From assembly GCA_027314825.1 (NCBI GenBank), contig DAHVAB010000063.1, positions 1-9,743 on the forward strand: a stretch of 9,743 nt of DNA, given 5' to 3'. Source of the stretch: Solirubrobacterales bacterium (GTDB lineage Bacteria; Actinomycetota; Thermoleophilia; Solirubrobacterales; Solirubrobacteraceae). The position numbers and the translations under genes were made by a program. Positions 1 to 6,566 of the stretch are shown piece by piece. Every line of letters begins with the position of its first letter. Position 1 is the stretch's first letter. The notes under the pieces were generated by a model that had not been told where the DNA came from, did no database searches, and worked only from the letters and a program-made list of their open reading frames with translations.

Positions 1-39
1 GGCTGAGCGTGGTGATGGGCATGCGCCGATCGAGTCCCC

Positions 40-55
40 GGAGGGCCGGCCCTCC
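40..55. repeat. 16-bp perfect palindrome GGAGGGCCGGCCCTCC
   Basis: GGAGGGCCGGCCCTCC equals its own reverse complement and lies 6 bases before the possible GTG start of the GNAT gene. As RNA it could form a 6-bp stem with a CCGG loop. It may be a terminator-like hairpin of a gene left of the window, an operator, or simply coding sequence if the GNAT frame starts further upstream. The palindrome is seen directly; any function is a guess. Confidence 0.35.
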
Positions 56-61
56 CCCGAG

Positions 62-586
62 GTGGTCTTGCGCGACGGCTCCACGGTCACGCTGCGGCCG
101 GTCGGCGCCGGCGACGAGGCGGCGCTGCTGCGGTTCCTGCATGAGCTGTGCGCGAGCTCGCGCCGGCTGCGTTTCTTCACCGGTGCCGCGGACCTGCGCA
201 GCGCGGCGCACTGGGCCGCCGACGTCGAGCCCGGCGGCTTCGGGCTCATCGCCTCGGATCCGGAGGGTCGCCTCCTGGGCCATGCTGCCTACGCGCGTCT
301 CGGCGACGGCCGGGCCGAGGTGGCCGTCGAGGTCGCCGACCGGATGCAGGGGCTCGGTCTCGGCACGATCCTGATCGAGCGCCTGGCGAAGGAGGCCGAG
401 CGTCGCGGGGTGAGCGCCTTCGTCGCCGAGGTTCTCCCGGAGAACAGGCAGATGCTCGCGGTGTTCAGGGATGGCTTCGACGCCGAGGTCGTCCTGGAGT
501 CGGGTACTGAGGCGGTCGCGTTCCCGACAGCGGCCTGGCGGCTGGCCGAGCAGCGTTTCGGCGGCGAGCGCGCCGTGCGCCGCTGA
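62..586 (+). CDS. GNAT-family N-acetyltransferase domain protein (5' end uncertain)
   Basis: The protein is a single GNAT fold, predicted to transfer an acetyl group from acetyl-CoA to an amine or protein lysine. It opens with the strand VVLRDGSTVTLRPV. The acetyl-CoA pyrophosphate loop (motif A, QGLGLG) is at residues 96-101, followed by a helix, and the segment EVLPENRQML is at 123-132. This wording closely resembles the GNAT domain that actinobacteria fuse to an ADP-forming acyl-CoA synthetase (Pat-type protein acetyltransferases). No synthetase domain follows, because the frame stops at 584-586. GTG 62 is the first start codon in frame, has no good ribosome binding site, and the frame stays open to the left edge. 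The gene may therefore be the C-terminal part of a larger protein. The family is secure; the substrate and true start are not known. Confidence 0.8.
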   Translation: MVLRDGSTVTLRPVGAGDEAALLRFLHELCASSRRLRFFTGAADLRSAAHWAADVEPGGFGLIASDPEGRLLGHAAYARLGDGRAEVAVEVADRMQGLGLGTILIERLAKEAERRGVSAFVAEVLPENRQMLAVFRDGFDAEVVLESGTEAVAFPTAAWRLAEQRFGGERAVRR

Positions 587-723
587 GCGCCTCCGCCCAC
601 GGTTCGTCGGTGAGCGCGCCGCGGGCGGCCGACCGCCTTCTCTCACGCTTCGGCTTTGCCGCACCCGCTCGGTGGCGATCAGACGATGGCGGATGGCACC
701 GGCGGTGCGACGCTCCGCTGAGG

Positions 724-1596
724 ATGTTTCGGAGCACGATCGTCGGCTACGACGGATCCCGTCGCGCGCAGGACGCGCTGGCCCTGGCGGCGGCGCTGAG
801 CAGCCGCAGCGGCGGGGTGACCGCATGCTGTGCTCATCATCCCCAGACCGTCGCGGCTCGGATCGACCCGACCGAGCCACGGCTCGACGAGGTGGAGGCC
901 GAGCGGTGCCTGGCGGAGGCTCGCGAGCTGGCGCATGGATGGATGCTCACGGAGACGTTCGCGATCGAGGCGGCCGACCCAGCCGGCGCGCTGCTCCAGG
1001 CGGCTGCCAGCCGAGGCGCCGACCTGCTGGTCGTAGGCTCCTCCCATCGTGGCCGCGTCGGGCGGGTCCTGTTGGGGGATGTCGCGGTGCGGATCCTGCA
1101 CGAAGCGCCCTGTCCCGTCGCTGTGGCGAGAGTCGGCCAGCGCGACACCTCCGCGGGCGTTCGGATCGCCAGCATCGCCGTCGGCTGCGACGTGGTCGAG
1201 GATCCCGGCCCGGAGCTGGCGCTCGCCACCTCGCTGGCGGTGGAGCTCGGCGCATCGCTGCACGTGGTCGCGGTCGCGGAAACCAGTGTCGCGCTCGCGG
1301 CCCAGGCCGGTGGGGCGATGGCGTTTCCCGCGATCGTGAAGGCGCGGCGCCTGGCGACCGAGGAAGGGCTGGCGGAAGTGATGTCCTCGCTGCCGAAAGG
1401 ACTGTCGGTGACCGGCGAGGTGCGGGAGGGCACGCCGTCCGAGAAGCTCGCGGAGGTCAGTCATGGCGTCGACCTGCTCGTGCTCGGCTCCCACCACTAC
1501 CGGCCGTTGCAGCGGCTGGTGCACCGCAGCGTGGCCGACTCGCTGGCGCGCCACTCCAGCTGCCCGATCCTGGTGGTGCCGCCACCTGTCCGCTGA
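724..1596 (+). CDS. Universal stress protein, tandem UspA domains
   Basis: This 290-residue cytoplasmic protein carries two UspA-type alpha/beta domains, at about residues 1-137 and 146-287. Each ends in the typical pattern of a DLLVVG/DLLVLG strand, a loop, a helix, and a CPVAV/CPILVV strand. Two-domain Usp proteins are common in actinobacteria and are linked to stress survival and low-energy or hypoxic states. ATG 724 was chosen because the fold begins at once (MFRSTIVGYDGS). GTG 610 in the same frame would add 38 residues with no resemblance to the family. An AGG directly before the ATG is the only ribosome-binding-like sequence. The family ATP loop G-x2-G-x9-G-(S/T) is degenerate in both copies: GSSH...GD at 105-119 and GSHH...RS at 255-269. 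ATP binding may therefore be lost or changed. The gene lies 137 bases after the GNAT gene, on the same strand. Confidence 0.9.
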   Translation: MFRSTIVGYDGSRRAQDALALAAALSSRSGGVTACCAHHPQTVAARIDPTEPRLDEVEAERCLAEARELAHGWMLTETFAIEAADPAGALLQAAASRGADLLVVGSSHRGRVGRVLLGDVAVRILHEAPCPVAVARVGQRDTSAGVRIASIAVGCDVVEDPGPELALATSLAVELGASLHVVAVAETSVALAAQAGGAMAFPAIVKARRLATEEGLAEVMSSLPKGLSVTGEVREGTPSEKLAEVSHGVDLLVLGSHHYRPLQRLVHRSVADSLARHSSCPILVVPPPVR

Positions 1597-1602
1597 GCGG
1601 CA

Positions 1603-1616
1603 GGACCCATCGGTCC
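1603..1616 (+). terminator. Possible weak terminator hairpin after the usp gene
   Basis: A perfect 5-bp inverted repeat (GGACC, loop CATC, GGTCC) begins 6 bases after the usp stop codon. No T-tract follows, so intrinsic termination would be weak. Its position fits a transcript end, but it could equally be a protein-binding palindrome. Confidence 0.25.
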
Positions 1617-1617
1617 C

Positions 1618-1791
1618 ATCCCGCCGGCATCGCGGGGGCCGTCTCGCCCGGGTCGGGATACAGCCGCACCGTGGGGGCCGCCGCGCCCGGGCCGGGATCC
1701 CGCCGGCACCGTGGGGGCCGCCTCGCCCGGGCCGGGATCCCGCCGGCATCGCGGGGGCCGCCTCGCCCGGGCCGGGATTCAGCCGCATCGC
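1618..1791. repeat. 40-bp GC-rich tandem repeat, about 4.4 copies
   Basis: Taking the GGGGG run as the unit start, copies lie at 1634-1672 (39 bp), 1673-1712 (40), 1713-1752 (40) and 1753-1791 (39), with a partial copy at 1618-1633. The shared core reads GGGGGCCG, then CTCGCCCGGG, then CGGGAT. Copies differ in their tails (ATCCCGCCGG against ATACAGCCG or ATTCAGCCG) and in CATCGC against CACCGT. The two 40-bp copies contain the perfect palindrome CGGGATCCCG at 1693-1702 and 1733-1742. A 40-bp period shifts frame each time, so this is not a protein repeat. The array fills half of the usp-prkA gap. Its role is unknown; it could be a minisatellite-like expansion, a protein-binding array or a transcription barrier. 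Confidence 0.9.
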
Positions 1792-1856
1792 GAGTACCGC
1801 CGTCTGACATTGCCCGCTCGCTGAAGGCAACTAACGGCGTCGACCGTTTACCGGCC

Positions 1857-1862
1857 TAAGAT
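1857..1862 (+). promoter_or_regulatory. Candidate -10 element for the prkA transcript
   Basis: TAAGAT matches TATAAT at the first two and last two positions and sits in the most AT-rich patch of the usp-prkA gap (about 1801-1862). No convincing -35 hexamer is found at 16-18 bases upstream. A GTTTA at 1846-1850 could be part of an alternative-sigma site, but no matching -10 follows it. This is a position-based guess that a promoter for the prkA operon lies here. Confidence 0.2.
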
Positions 1863-1863
1863 C

Positions 1864-1881
1864 GGAGGGAGGATGTAGGTG
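1864..1881 (+). promoter_or_regulatory. Strong Shine-Dalgarno before an ATG-TAG and a GTG, upstream of prkA
   Basis: GGAGGGAGG at 1864-1872 is among the strongest Shine-Dalgarno-like sequences in the window. It lies about 76 bases ahead of the prkA ATG, so it cannot serve that gene. It directly abuts an ATG-TAG start-stop pair (1873-1878) and is well spaced, 6 bases, from GTG 1879. That GTG opens a 69-codon frame ending at 2088, which overlaps the first 140 bases of prkA in another frame. This could be a leader ORF that controls prkA translation. The overlap part of the frame is only a shadow of prkA in composition, so the functional call is weak. Confidence 0.3.
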
Positions 1882-1948
1882 CAGCAAGGCAGAGGTCGGC
1901 TCGCGATCCTGCACATCGCGGGCTCTCTGAGAGGGAAGGTGACGCGCG

Positions 1949-3868
1949 ATGGACTTCAAGCAGGCACTGCAGCAGGCGGCACAGCACGGCCCCGCGCAGC
2001 GCGCCGAGGTCATCCCGCTCAACGAGTACATAGACCGGGTGGCGGTGCGGCCGACGATCGCCGCATCGGCTCACCAGCGGGTCTATGACATGATCGTGGC
2101 GGCGGGCTGGCACGAGGGCGCGCACGCCGGGGAGAGATCGTTCGACTTCTTCTCCGGCGAGCTGTACGGGCTGGACGTCCCGCTGGAGCGGGTGGTCGGC
2201 TACTTTGAGACGGCCGCCCAGGGACATGAGACGCGCAGGCGGATCCTGTTGCTCTGGGGCCCGCCCGGTGGCGCGAAGAGCTCGGTTGCCTCGATGCTCA
2301 AGCGCGGACTGGAGGCCTGGAGCGAGAGCGACGACGGAGCCGTCTACGCACTGCAGGGCTGCCCGATGCACGAGGAGCCGCTGCACCTGGTCCCGGAGAA
2401 GCTGCGCGGCCAGGCGCGCGAGCACACCGGGGTTGCCGTGGAGGGGCAGCTGTGCCCGGTGTGCCGCTGGCGCCTGGATCATGAGCTGGGAGGGGACTTC
2501 CTGAACTTCCCGATCGAGCGGATCGGCTTCTCGGAGGCGCGCCGCGTCGGGATCGGCACCTTCGAGCCGGGGGATCCGAAGTCGATGAGCGTCGAGCAGC
2601 TCACCGGGGGCCTCGACTTCAAGGCGATCGAGACCTACGGCTCCGACTCCCACCCGCTCGCGCTCGATTGGGCCGGTGAGTTCTCCAAGTGCAACCGCGG
2701 GATCTTCGAGGCCGTCGAGTTCTTCAAGAACCCCGCGGAATTCCGCAACCTGTTCCTGACGATGGCCCAGGAGAAGCAGTTCAAGGTTGCCAAGTTCGGC
2801 TACATCGACTCCGACACGGTGATCATCGCGCACACCAACGAGGCCGAGTTCCGCTCGTTCATGGCCGATCAGAAGAATGAGGCTCTGAAGGACCGTCTCG
2901 TCGCCATTCCCGTTCCCTACAACGTGAGGGTCTCAGACGAGGAGCGGATCTACAGCAAGCTGCTGACCGCGCGCGGGGCGCGCACCGACCTGCACATCGC
3001 CCCCTACGCGCTGCGGGCGGCCGCGATGGTCGCGGTGCTATCGCGCCTGAAGGAGCATCCGGGGCTCGGTCTCACCGAGAAGATGAAGCTCTACGACGGC
3101 GAGGAGGTGGGCGACTTCAAGCTGGCGCAGATCCCGGAGGTCAAGCGTGCCGCCGAGCACGAGGGGATGAGCGGCCTCGGTCCGCGCGCGATCGTGGACG
3201 TGCTCTCCGGTGCCGCGCGAAAGGCCGGGGAGGAGCACCATACCGGCAAGTACCTGACGCCGGTGATGGCGCTCATAGCTCTGAAGGAGCACATCGACCG
3301 GCTGGAGGCACCGAGGGAGACGCGCGAGCGGTTGGCCGCCTTCGTGGTGGATGCTCGCAAGGAGATCGACCGGCGTCTGAAGGAGGAGGTCCGCAAGGCG
3401 TTCGTTCCCGCCTTCGCGGAGCACGCGCAGCGGCTGCTGGAGAACTACCTGACCAACGTGGAGGCCTACTGCGAGGGCACGCCCACCAAGGATCCGATCA
3501 CCGGGGAGGACAGCGAGCCTGACGAGAGGCTGATGCGCGCGATCGAGGAGAAGGTCCGCCCGGCCGTGCCGGAGTCGGCGAAGGACACCTTCCGCCAGGG
3601 CGTGCTGATGCGGATCGGGATCGCGCTGCGCCGCGGCGAGCGCCCGCTGACCTATGAGACGGATACGACGCTGGCCGGAGGAATAGAGGAGTACCTCTTC
3701 GACCAGCTCAAGGACATCGTCCAGGTGACCCTGTCGAAGACCAACCCTGACAGGGAGCAGGCGATGCGCCTCAACGAGGTGATGAAGATACTGATCGAGG
3801 AGCGCGGCTACAACGAGCACTCCGCGCGCGACCTGCTCGACTATGTCGGGCAGCTGATGAACCGGTGA
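1949..3868 (+). CDS. prkA: PrkA/YeaG-family AAA+ ATPase and serine protein kinase
   Basis: This 639-residue cytoplasmic protein matches the length and domain order of PrkA (B. subtilis) and YeaG (E. coli). The N-terminal AAA+ domain has a Walker A loop GPPGGAKS at 104-111. An inserted cysteine-containing segment (CPMHEEPL at 138-145, CPVC at 169-172) follows. The family signature around LDWAGEFSKCNRGIFEAVEF lies at about 239-258, and a sensor-2-like GLGPR at 409-413. The C-terminal PrkA kinase-like region covers about 400-639. Family members act in starvation and stress responses or sporulation. Both kinase and ATP-dependent protease activities have been reported, so the biochemical role is unsettled. 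ATG 1949 is the earliest possible start, because an in-frame TGA lies at 1940-1942; GAGGGAAGG at 1931-1939 is its ribosome binding site. It leads the prkA-yeaH-spoVR group, with 81 bases before yeaH. Confidence 0.96.
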   Translation: MDFKQALQQAAQHGPAQRAEVIPLNEYIDRVAVRPTIAASAHQRVYDMIVAAGWHEGAHAGERSFDFFSGELYGLDVPLERVVGYFETAAQGHETRRRILLLWGPPGGAKSSVASMLKRGLEAWSESDDGAVYALQGCPMHEEPLHLVPEKLRGQAREHTGVAVEGQLCPVCRWRLDHELGGDFLNFPIERIGFSEARRVGIGTFEPGDPKSMSVEQLTGGLDFKAIETYGSDSHPLALDWAGEFSKCNRGIFEAVEFFKNPAEFRNLFLTMAQEKQFKVAKFGYIDSDTVIIAHTNEAEFRSFMADQKNEALKDRLVAIPVPYNVRVSDEERIYSKLLTARGARTDLHIAPYALRAAAMVAVLSRLKEHPGLGLTEKMKLYDGEEVGDFKLAQIPEVKRAAEHEGMSGLGPRAIVDVLSGAARKAGEEHHTGKYLTPVMALIALKEHIDRLEAPRETRERLAAFVVDARKEIDRRLKEEVRKAFVPAFAEHAQRLLENYLTNVEAYCEGTPTKDPITGEDSEPDERLMRAIEEKVRPAVPESAKDTFRQGVLMRIGIALRRGERPLTYETDTTLAGGIEEYLFDQLKDIVQVTLSKTNPDREQAMRLNEVMKILIEERGYNEHSARDLLDYVGQLMNR

Positions 3869-3949
3869 GGGCGGCTCGGCGATGCGGGTGCTAGGCGGCG
3901 CGCGGGGTGCCGGTCGCGGGTATGCCTATCGGCCAAGGACGGCTGACAG

Positions 3950-5098
3950 ATGCCGGTGGTGAGCGGCTCGGGATTGCCGCACGATGATGGAAGGCGCGAC
4001 TCGCTGCACCATCGCGAGCGGCTGCGCAGGAAGATCACCGAGCAGCTGCGCGGGCGGATCGGCGAGGAGGACATCATCGCCGCCGGCCCGGAGAAGCGGA
4101 TCAGGGTTCCGGTGAAGGGGACGCGCCACTGGCGGTTCATCCTCGATCGCGACCTGGAGAAGGGCGTCGGCCAGGGGGAGGCTGGGCCGGGCGATGTGAT
4201 CGGCCCGCCCGGAGGCAGGGCCGCCCCCGGCGATGCGGGCCTTCAGCCGGGGGAGGAGCTCTACGAGGTGTGGTTGGACATGGACGAGGTCGAGGAGATG
4301 CTCTTCAGCGAGTTGCGGCTGCCGCGGCTGAAGCCCAAGCAGGCCGCCGACACGCAGGCACAGCACGTGCTCTTCGACGATATCGCGCGTCACGGCCCGC
4401 AGGTGGACAAGAAGGCGACGCTGCGCGAGAACCTCGCCCGCAACGCGCGCGAGGGCCGCGTGCATCTCGGCGGGATCGAGAAGCCCGACCTGCGATACCT
4501 CTCCTACCGTGAGGCGCCGATCCCAAGGCACAAGGCGGTGATCTTCCTGGCGATGGACGTCTCCGGGTCGATGGAAGCGGACCGCAAGCGGATGGCGCGC
4601 CTCTTCTTCTACTGGTGCGTGCAGTTCCTGCGCCGCCGGTACGAGCAGACCGAGACGGTCTTCATAGCGCACACCACCGACGCCCGTGAGGTCGTCGAGG
4701 AGGAGTTCTTCAGTCGCACGGAGTCTGGCGGCACGAGGGTCTCCTCCGCCTTCGAGGAGATCGAGCGGATCCAGCGGGAGAGGTACCCCGCCGAGGACTG
4801 GAACGTGTACGTGCTGCACGTCTCCGACGGCGACAACTTCACCGCCGACAATGCGCGTACCCTGCAGCTGGTCGAACGAATGACGCGCTTCTGCGCGCTC
4901 GTCGGCTACCTGGAGGTCGATCCGTACAGGAGGGGCGCGCCGTGGGGGCGCGGGTCCTACAAGCTCTCGGGCTTCTACGCCGAGCGGGCAGCCGACCTGG
5001 ACGGGTTCGTCTTCGCCTGCGCTGAGGAGGACCGTGATCTCTGGCCGGCGCTGAAGCGGCTCTTCGCGGCCGACGAGGTCGAGGCGGCGCTCAGGTGA
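3950..5098 (+). CDS. yeaH: YeaH/YhbH-family (DUF444) VWA-like protein
   Basis: This 382-residue protein belongs to the DUF444 family, the usual partner of PrkA/YeaG. The basic N-terminus contains RDSLHHRERLRRKI, a typical opening. A Gly/Pro-rich low-complexity linker covers about residues 71-102. The C-terminal half is a von Willebrand factor A-like domain. It has a complete metal-ion-dependent adhesion site: DVSGSM at 203-208, Thr262 in SGGTRVSS, and Asp293 in HVSDGDN. Such domains bind partner proteins through a divalent metal, so the protein is likely an adaptor or substrate-recruiting factor for PrkA; the exact role is not established. ATG 3950 is preceded by AAGGA about 9 bases upstream. 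Its TGA overlaps the GTG start of spoVR, which suggests coupled translation. Confidence 0.94.
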   Translation: MPVVSGSGLPHDDGRRDSLHHRERLRRKITEQLRGRIGEEDIIAAGPEKRIRVPVKGTRHWRFILDRDLEKGVGQGEAGPGDVIGPPGGRAAPGDAGLQPGEELYEVWLDMDEVEEMLFSELRLPRLKPKQAADTQAQHVLFDDIARHGPQVDKKATLRENLARNAREGRVHLGGIEKPDLRYLSYREAPIPRHKAVIFLAMDVSGSMEADRKRMARLFFYWCVQFLRRRYEQTETVFIAHTTDAREVVEEEFFSRTESGGTRVSSAFEEIERIQRERYPAEDWNVYVLHVSDGDNFTADNARTLQLVERMTRFCALVGYLEVDPYRRGAPWGRGSYKLSGFYAERAADLDGFVFACAEEDRDLWPALKRLFAADEVEAALR

Positions 5099-6555
5099 GC
5101 TCCTACACCGTCGCCGACCTGCGCGAGGTCGAGCAGCGCTGCCAGCAGATCGCGGCAACCGAGCTCGGCCTGCACACGCAGGAGATCGTCTTTCACCTCG
5201 TCGCGCCCGAGGAGGTGTACTTCGCGGCGGCCAACGGCCTGCCGGCCCGTTACTCCAGCGCTCGCTGGGGCGCGCAGTTCGAGTCGGAGTACGGGCGCTA
5301 CCGGGCCGGCCAGGGGCGGATATACGAGCTGATCTTCAACACCCGCCCTGTTCATGCGTATCTGATGGAGGGCAACAGCCTGGTCGCGCAGACCCTGGTG
5401 ATCGCGCACTGCCTCGGTCATGCCCACGTCTTCGAGGAGAACCGCTGGCTGGGCGGGGTCGATCGCCAGATCATGCCGCGGGTGCTCTCGGCCGCCGATC
5501 GGATCGCGGAGTACATGGGTGCACACGGCCGCGATCGGGTCGAGGACTTCCTCGACGCGGCCCATGCGATCGCGGTTCATCAGCCGCAGGCGCAGCTGTT
5601 GCGGCGGGCGCCCGCCGGTGAGCCCGAGTACCGCCCGCGGCGCTACGACGAGCTCTTCGAAGCGGAGGTGGCCGCCGAGCGTGAGCGGCTGCGCGAGGAG
5701 CGCCGGCAGATGCGCCGCCGCTTCCCGCGCGAGCCTGCGCGGGACCTGCTCGGCTTCATCGAGGCCAACGCTCGCGGCCTGGAGGACTGGCAGCGTGACG
5801 TGATGTCGATCGTGCGATCCGAGCAGGGCTATTTCCTGCCGCAGATGCGCACCAAGATCCTCAACGAGGGAGCTGCGGTCATCGCCCACCAGGAGATATG
5901 TCAGCGGCTGTTCCTGGCGGCAGGGCAGTATTGGGAGTACGAGCAGCTGAACGCGTCGGTGGTGGCGCCCCGCCACGGTGAGGTGAACCCGTACAGCCTC
6001 GGGGGGGAGCTGATTCGCGAGATCATGCGGATCGCTGCCGATGCGGACGACGAGGACCGCGAGCGCTGGAGCTGGGCCGGCGAGGTGGACCCCTGGCTGC
6101 GCGTGCGCGAAGTGCTGCGCGACTACGACGACGCGGCGCTGCTGCGGGAGTTCCTCACTCCCCGTGTGTGTGAGCGCTGCCGGCTCTACGCCTTCGAGCG
6201 CAGCGCGCGCGACCCGCGGCTGATCCGCGTCTCCTCCCGCGAGGCGGATGAGATTCGCGAGGTGCTGGTGCGCCGCCACGCGAGCCTGCAGATCCCGGTG
6301 ATCGAGGTCGTGGATGCGGACTTCCGCGGCAGGGGCGAGCTGCTGCTGGCCCACCGCCATGACGGGGTCGGGCTGGACTCGGAGTACGCGCGCGGGACGC
6401 TCGTGGAGATAGCCACGCTGTGGGGCAAGGCGTGCACCGTGCGGACGATCGCGGGCGCCGATCCCGACCGTGAGGTTTGGTTCACCGGTCACCCGGATGG
6501 GCGCTCGGAGCTGCTGGACGAGCATGGCTCCCCTGACGCGAACGCCGCGATGTAA
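5095..6555 (+). CDS. spoVR: SpoVR/YcgB-family protein, divergent
   Basis: This 486-residue soluble protein has the usual length of the family (stage V sporulation protein R; YcgB in E. coli). SpoVR is named for a spore cortex role in Bacillus but is widespread in non-sporulating bacteria, nearly always with prkA and yeaH. Recognisable blocks are YEL.FNT...AYLMEGNSL at 77-95, QTLVIAH..GH at 99-109, DF...AHAIAVHQ at 151-163, TKILNEG at 253-259, and NPYSLG at 298-303. Two signatures differ from what I know of the family. The usual NEGWATFWH reads NEGAAVIAH (257-265), and the usual GHxDFFxNN reads GHAHVFEEN (108-116). A CERC pair at 359-362 is also unusual. The GTG start overlaps the yeaH stop by 4 bases. 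The biochemical function of SpoVR is not established. Confidence 0.93.
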   Translation: MSSYTVADLREVEQRCQQIAATELGLHTQEIVFHLVAPEEVYFAAANGLPARYSSARWGAQFESEYGRYRAGQGRIYELIFNTRPVHAYLMEGNSLVAQTLVIAHCLGHAHVFEENRWLGGVDRQIMPRVLSAADRIAEYMGAHGRDRVEDFLDAAHAIAVHQPQAQLLRRAPAGEPEYRPRRYDELFEAEVAAERERLREERRQMRRRFPREPARDLLGFIEANARGLEDWQRDVMSIVRSEQGYFLPQMRTKILNEGAAVIAHQEICQRLFLAAGQYWEYEQLNASVVAPRHGEVNPYSLGGELIREIMRIAADADDEDRERWSWAGEVDPWLRVREVLRDYDDAALLREFLTPRVCERCRLYAFERSARDPRLIRVSSREADEIREVLVRRHASLQIPVIEVVDADFRGRGELLLAHRHDGVGLDSEYARGTLVEIATLWGKACTVRTIAGADPDREVWFTGHPDGRSELLDEHGSPDANAAM

Positions 6556-6566
6556 GCTGCCGCACC

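Noticed and set aside
1602..1617. DosR/DevR-type operator between usp and prkA (GGACC-N4-GGTCC)
   Set aside because: The half-sites are two bases further apart than in the known GGGAC-N4-GTCCC box, and it lies far from a plausible promoter.
1618..1791. CRISPR array at the 40-bp repeats (also considered at 9044-9217)
   Set aside because: The units are head-to-tail with no unique spacers, and no cas genes are nearby.
471..1859. Long + strand ORF of 462 codons across the GNAT end, usp and the 40-bp repeats
   Set aside because: It is a shadow frame: Arg/Gly/Pro-rich with no domain, crossing a gene with a clear Usp fold in another frame and a non-coding tandem repeat.
4975..6525. Long antisense ORF opposite yeaH and spoVR (516 codons); similar ones at 679-1830, 1856-2833, 3926-5158, 6489-7916 and 7913-9217
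   Set aside because: Long open frames opposite real genes are expected at this GC content. Their translations show no family motifs, and the sense strand carries well-recognised proteins.
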